Assembly: GCA_005883665.1 (NCBI GenBank)
Contig: VBDE01000082.1
Span: 1 to 40,000, forward strand
Direction: 5' to 3'
Origin: Betaproteobacteria bacterium
Lineage (GTDB): Bacteria > Pseudomonadota > Gammaproteobacteria > Burkholderiales > SG8-39
DNA: 40,000 nucleotides
Under the pieces are notes generated by a model that saw nothing but the letters and a program-made list of their open reading frames with translations, had not been told where the DNA came from and ran no database searches. The translations under genes were made by a program, and so were the position numbers. This document shows positions 38,202 to 40,000 of the stretch, piece by piece (the first letter of the stretch is position 1; every line of letters starts with the position of its first letter).

Positions 38202-39645
38202 CGGCGGCGACCACGCTGTCCGAGCCCGCGCGTTGCTGCGCCGCCTGCGGCTTCGGCGCCACCTCCGGCATCGTCAGTTCGCGCCACAGCAGAACGCAGA
38301 GGCAGGTGAGCAGCGGCGCCAGCGGCAGCGTCGCGCGATTGGCTGTGCCGAATTGGGCAACCGACGTTGCGCTGGGGAACGCAAATGCGATGAACAAGAC
38401 GCCGAGCCCCGAGGCGACGATTAGCGCTAGCGACGCCAGCGGCGGTCGTACGAGGCGCCGCGCGCCGATGATCGCCAGCACAATAACGACATACCACAGG
38501 AGATGCCAGTTGCCGAAAAACAAGTACGCGTCGGCGAGCGAATGCCACCGCGGCTGGTAGTCGAGGTGCAGGCTGTGGCCGAGGAGCGCAGGCTCGAATC
38601 GCGCGAAGGCGAGCACCACAAGCGCCGCCGCGCCGAAGCCGAAGGCCACGAGCTTCGGCCCGCGCCGCGGGAAGGTTGCGACGACGCCGCCGGGGACAAG
38701 CGTCAGCGCCCACACCAAGCCGGATGTCTCGACCAGAGGACAGGCGAGCGCGAGAAGCAGTACCAGCGCGCGGTCGCAGGCGTCGCGGCGTAGCACCCAG
38801 CGATGGAGCGCCAGCGCCGCACAGGTGTAGACACCCGCCAGCATGAGATCGGCATAGCCCGCGAGCGCTGCGTGCGTATCGAGCAGCGGTAGCGACGCGA
38901 CGAGATAGGCGCCGATCAGCGCGCCCAGCAAAGAGAGCCCGGCACTGCGCAAGGATCCGTAAACGGCCAGCGTGAGCGCAAGGAGCATGCAAAGCCAGGG
39001 CCAGTTCATCGCCGAATCATCCCAACGGCCAAGCGCGACGCAGCTCCAGACCTGCAGCAGGGGGACAGTCGACGGATTGTCGGGAGAGGCATCGAAATAC
39101 GCCGCGGTTGCGCCGGAGAGCCAGACGTCGGCGCGCGCGAAGGGCACGATGCGCCCGAGCTCGAACCACACGCGCGCTTTCGTCGCCCACTGCCCCCACG
39201 CGTCCCAGGGATACAGCGGTCGCCACATGATCTCGGCGGCGATCGAAGCGAAGCGCAAGCCAAGCCATGCGAGCAGCAGCATCCAGGCCCATTGCTGCCA
39301 GCGCGTGAGCTGCGGTCGCACCAAGGCTGATGTTGCGTTGCGTACGGCCGCGACCGAAATGCGGTTGCGCCGCGTGGCCCAGGCAAACAATGCGACGACC
39401 GCGACGAGCAGAGGTGCGCCGATCGAGATCCTGCCGAAGCCGACGCCCGTGGCGGAGAGCGCGTGCATCCATAGCGTCAGCGCGAGCGCGCCGATGAAAT
39501 AACCGTAGCCCAGACGCAGCGCGGCGCTGCCGGCGGAACGGTCGCCATCACCGGCGGACGATCGCGGCCAGTCGAGCGCCAGCAGCAATGCAATCCCCAA
39601 AGCCCAAGGCAACGCCAAACCGAATGCGAGCGCTAGGTGCTCCAT
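38194..39645 (-). CDS. multi-spanning membrane protein, GT-C glycosyltransferase-like
   Basis: Protein of 483 residues with about ten to twelve hydrophobic segments spread over its length and a short charged C-terminus. PLYPWDAWGQWATKARVWFE near residues 165-185 resembles the acidic luminal loop of GT-C transferases (ArnT/PMT-like), which use polyprenyl-phosphate sugars and work on the periplasmic face of the inner membrane. A short soluble stretch (SGATAAYFDASPDNPSTVPL) follows, as in that fold. Which sugar and acceptor cannot be told. Translation begins directly after the upstream stop (TGAATG), and its own stop overlaps the next start (ATGCTTGA), so it is the second gene of a tight operon. 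Alternative: an O-antigen ligase- or polymerase-like membrane protein; the WDAW loop favours GT-C. Confidence 0.75.
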   Translation of the reverse strand: MEHLALAFGLALPWALGIALLLALDWPRSSAGDGDRSAGSAALRLGYGYFIGALALTLWMHALSATGVGFGRISIGAPLLVAVVALFAWATRRNRISVAAVRNATSALVRPQLTRWQQWAWMLLLAWLGLRFASIAAEIMWRPLYPWDAWGQWATKARVWFELGRIVPFARADVWLSGATAAYFDASPDNPSTVPLLQVWSCVALGRWDDSAMNWPWLCMLLALTLAVYGSLRSAGLSLLGALIGAYLVASLPLLDTHAALAGYADLMLAGVYTCAALALHRWVLRRDACDRALVLLLALACPLVETSGLVWALTLVPGGVVATFPRRGPKLVAFGFGAAALVVLAFARFEPALLGHSLHLDYQPRWHSLADAYLFFGNWHLLWYVVIVLAIIGARRLVRPPLASLALIVASGLGVLFIAFAFPSATSVAQFGTANRATLPLAPLLTCLCVLLWRELTMPEVAPKPQAAQQRAGSDSVVAADA

Positions 39646-40000
39646 TCAGCGTATCTGGAACAGTGCGCCACCCGTGTCCGCCAGCAGCAATTCCGCATCG
39701 ATGGGGGCGGAACCGTCCCAACGCAGGCGCTGCCGTGACGGGTCGTATTGCACGCCCCGGCTCTGATAGACGACCAGATAGTCCCCCGGCCGCACTGCGG
39801 AGGGTGGCGGCATCGAATTGGCCCAAGGATCGAAGTAGACGTTATACGGATACAGGTGATAGGCGCCACGCTCGCGGAAGTAATGCGCATCAGCGACCAT
39901 GAATACGCGTGCCGGGGGCGCAGGTAGCTTCGCACGCACTTTCTCGATGAATGCGAACAGTGGCCCGTCCTCGGCGGCGAGGTGGCGGTCGTGCCAGGAT
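39646..40000 (-). CDS. C-terminal part of a hypothetical protein (cut by right edge)
   Basis: The last 117 codons of a gene that enters from beyond the right edge. The visible part reads FAFIEKVRAKLPAPPARVFM, then AYHLYPYNVYFDPW and RPGDYLVVYQSRGVQYD. It is a soluble, mixed alpha/beta segment with no recognised motif. Similar short tails occur in proteins encoded next to GT-C membrane transferases, sometimes as the periplasmic end of a membrane protein, but I cannot name the family. The stop TGA is immediately followed by the next ATG, so it belongs to the same operon. Confidence 0.65.
   Translation of the reverse strand, partial: SWHDRHLAAEDGPLFAFIEKVRAKLPAPPARVFMVADAHYFRERGAYHLYPYNVYFDPWANSMPPPSAVRPGDYLVVYQSRGVQYDPSRQRLRWDGSAPIDAELLLADTGGALFQIR

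Noticed and set aside
35697-38309. Open frame of 870 codons on the plus strand
   Set aside because: It is the antisense of the DUF5672/SEC-C/TPR/GT9 gene and its neighbours, very rich in Arg and Ala without any domain. Long antisense frames are expected in GC-rich codons.

Overview
The window is GC-rich bacterial DNA with long, tightly packed genes. A relic of a 23S/5S rRNA operon tail (about 22735-22890) matches the beta/gamma-proteobacterial consensus, and the gene content suits a Gram-negative. My best guess is a betaproteobacterium; genus and species cannot be told from the sequence. No tRNA gene, CRISPR array, phage gene or recognisable transposase was seen. The window is a surface-glycan and protein-glycosylation region dominated by TPR glycosyltransferases of the O-GlcNAc-transferase/SPINDLY type (GT41).

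Layout. 1-4471 (minus): a TPR protein cut by the left edge, a ParB/sulfiredoxin-like protein, a PAPS-dependent sulfotransferase, a GT4 glycosyltransferase and a NitT/TauT-type periplasmic binding protein. 4675-9075 (plus): an NRPS-like protein (fatty acyl-AMP ligase, adenylation domain, carrier, thioesterase) whose 3' end looks frameshifted. 9141-10103: a GT2/GT92-like transferase. 10519-12057 (minus): an asparagine-synthase-like protein with altered active-site motifs. 12192-18021 (plus): remnants of a methyltransferase and a glycosyltransferase, then three reading frames of TPR-GT41 proteins, the first two probably one gene split by a frameshift. 17997-22417 (minus): two translationally coupled SEC-C/TPR/GT41 paralogues, followed by the 3' stub of a third. 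22735-24389: rRNA relic, terminator and a formylglycine-type sulfatase. 24764-31472 (plus): Wzm/Wzt ABC exporter, polysaccharide deacetylase, methyltransferase with a long coiled coil, and a GT2-GT4 fusion. 31636-40000 (minus): a five-gene overlapping operon with a truncated first gene, a GT-C-like membrane protein, a DUF5672/SEC-C/TPR/GT9 fusion and two more TPR-GT41 proteins.

How it may work together (inference). The Wzm/Wzt pair, with a C-terminal extension on Wzt and a coiled-coil methyltransferase nearby, resembles ABC-dependent O-polysaccharide export with chain-end modification. The GT41 proteins would glycosylate proteins or assemble glycans in the cytoplasm. Sulfotransferase, sulfatase, deacetylase and methyltransferase point to decorated sugars.

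The most striking feature is genome dynamics. A promoter/methyltransferase/glycosyltransferase/TPR-GT41 block seems to have been duplicated: the copy at 12 kb kept the GT41 gene but lost the other two, while the copy at 28-31 kb kept those two and lost the GT41 gene. At least three further GT41 C-terminal stubs mark deletions, and direct repeats of about 90% identity join the two SEC-C paralogues. This is a multigene family actively growing, recombining and decaying. A zinc-binding SEC-C motif recurs in four of its large glycosyltransferases.
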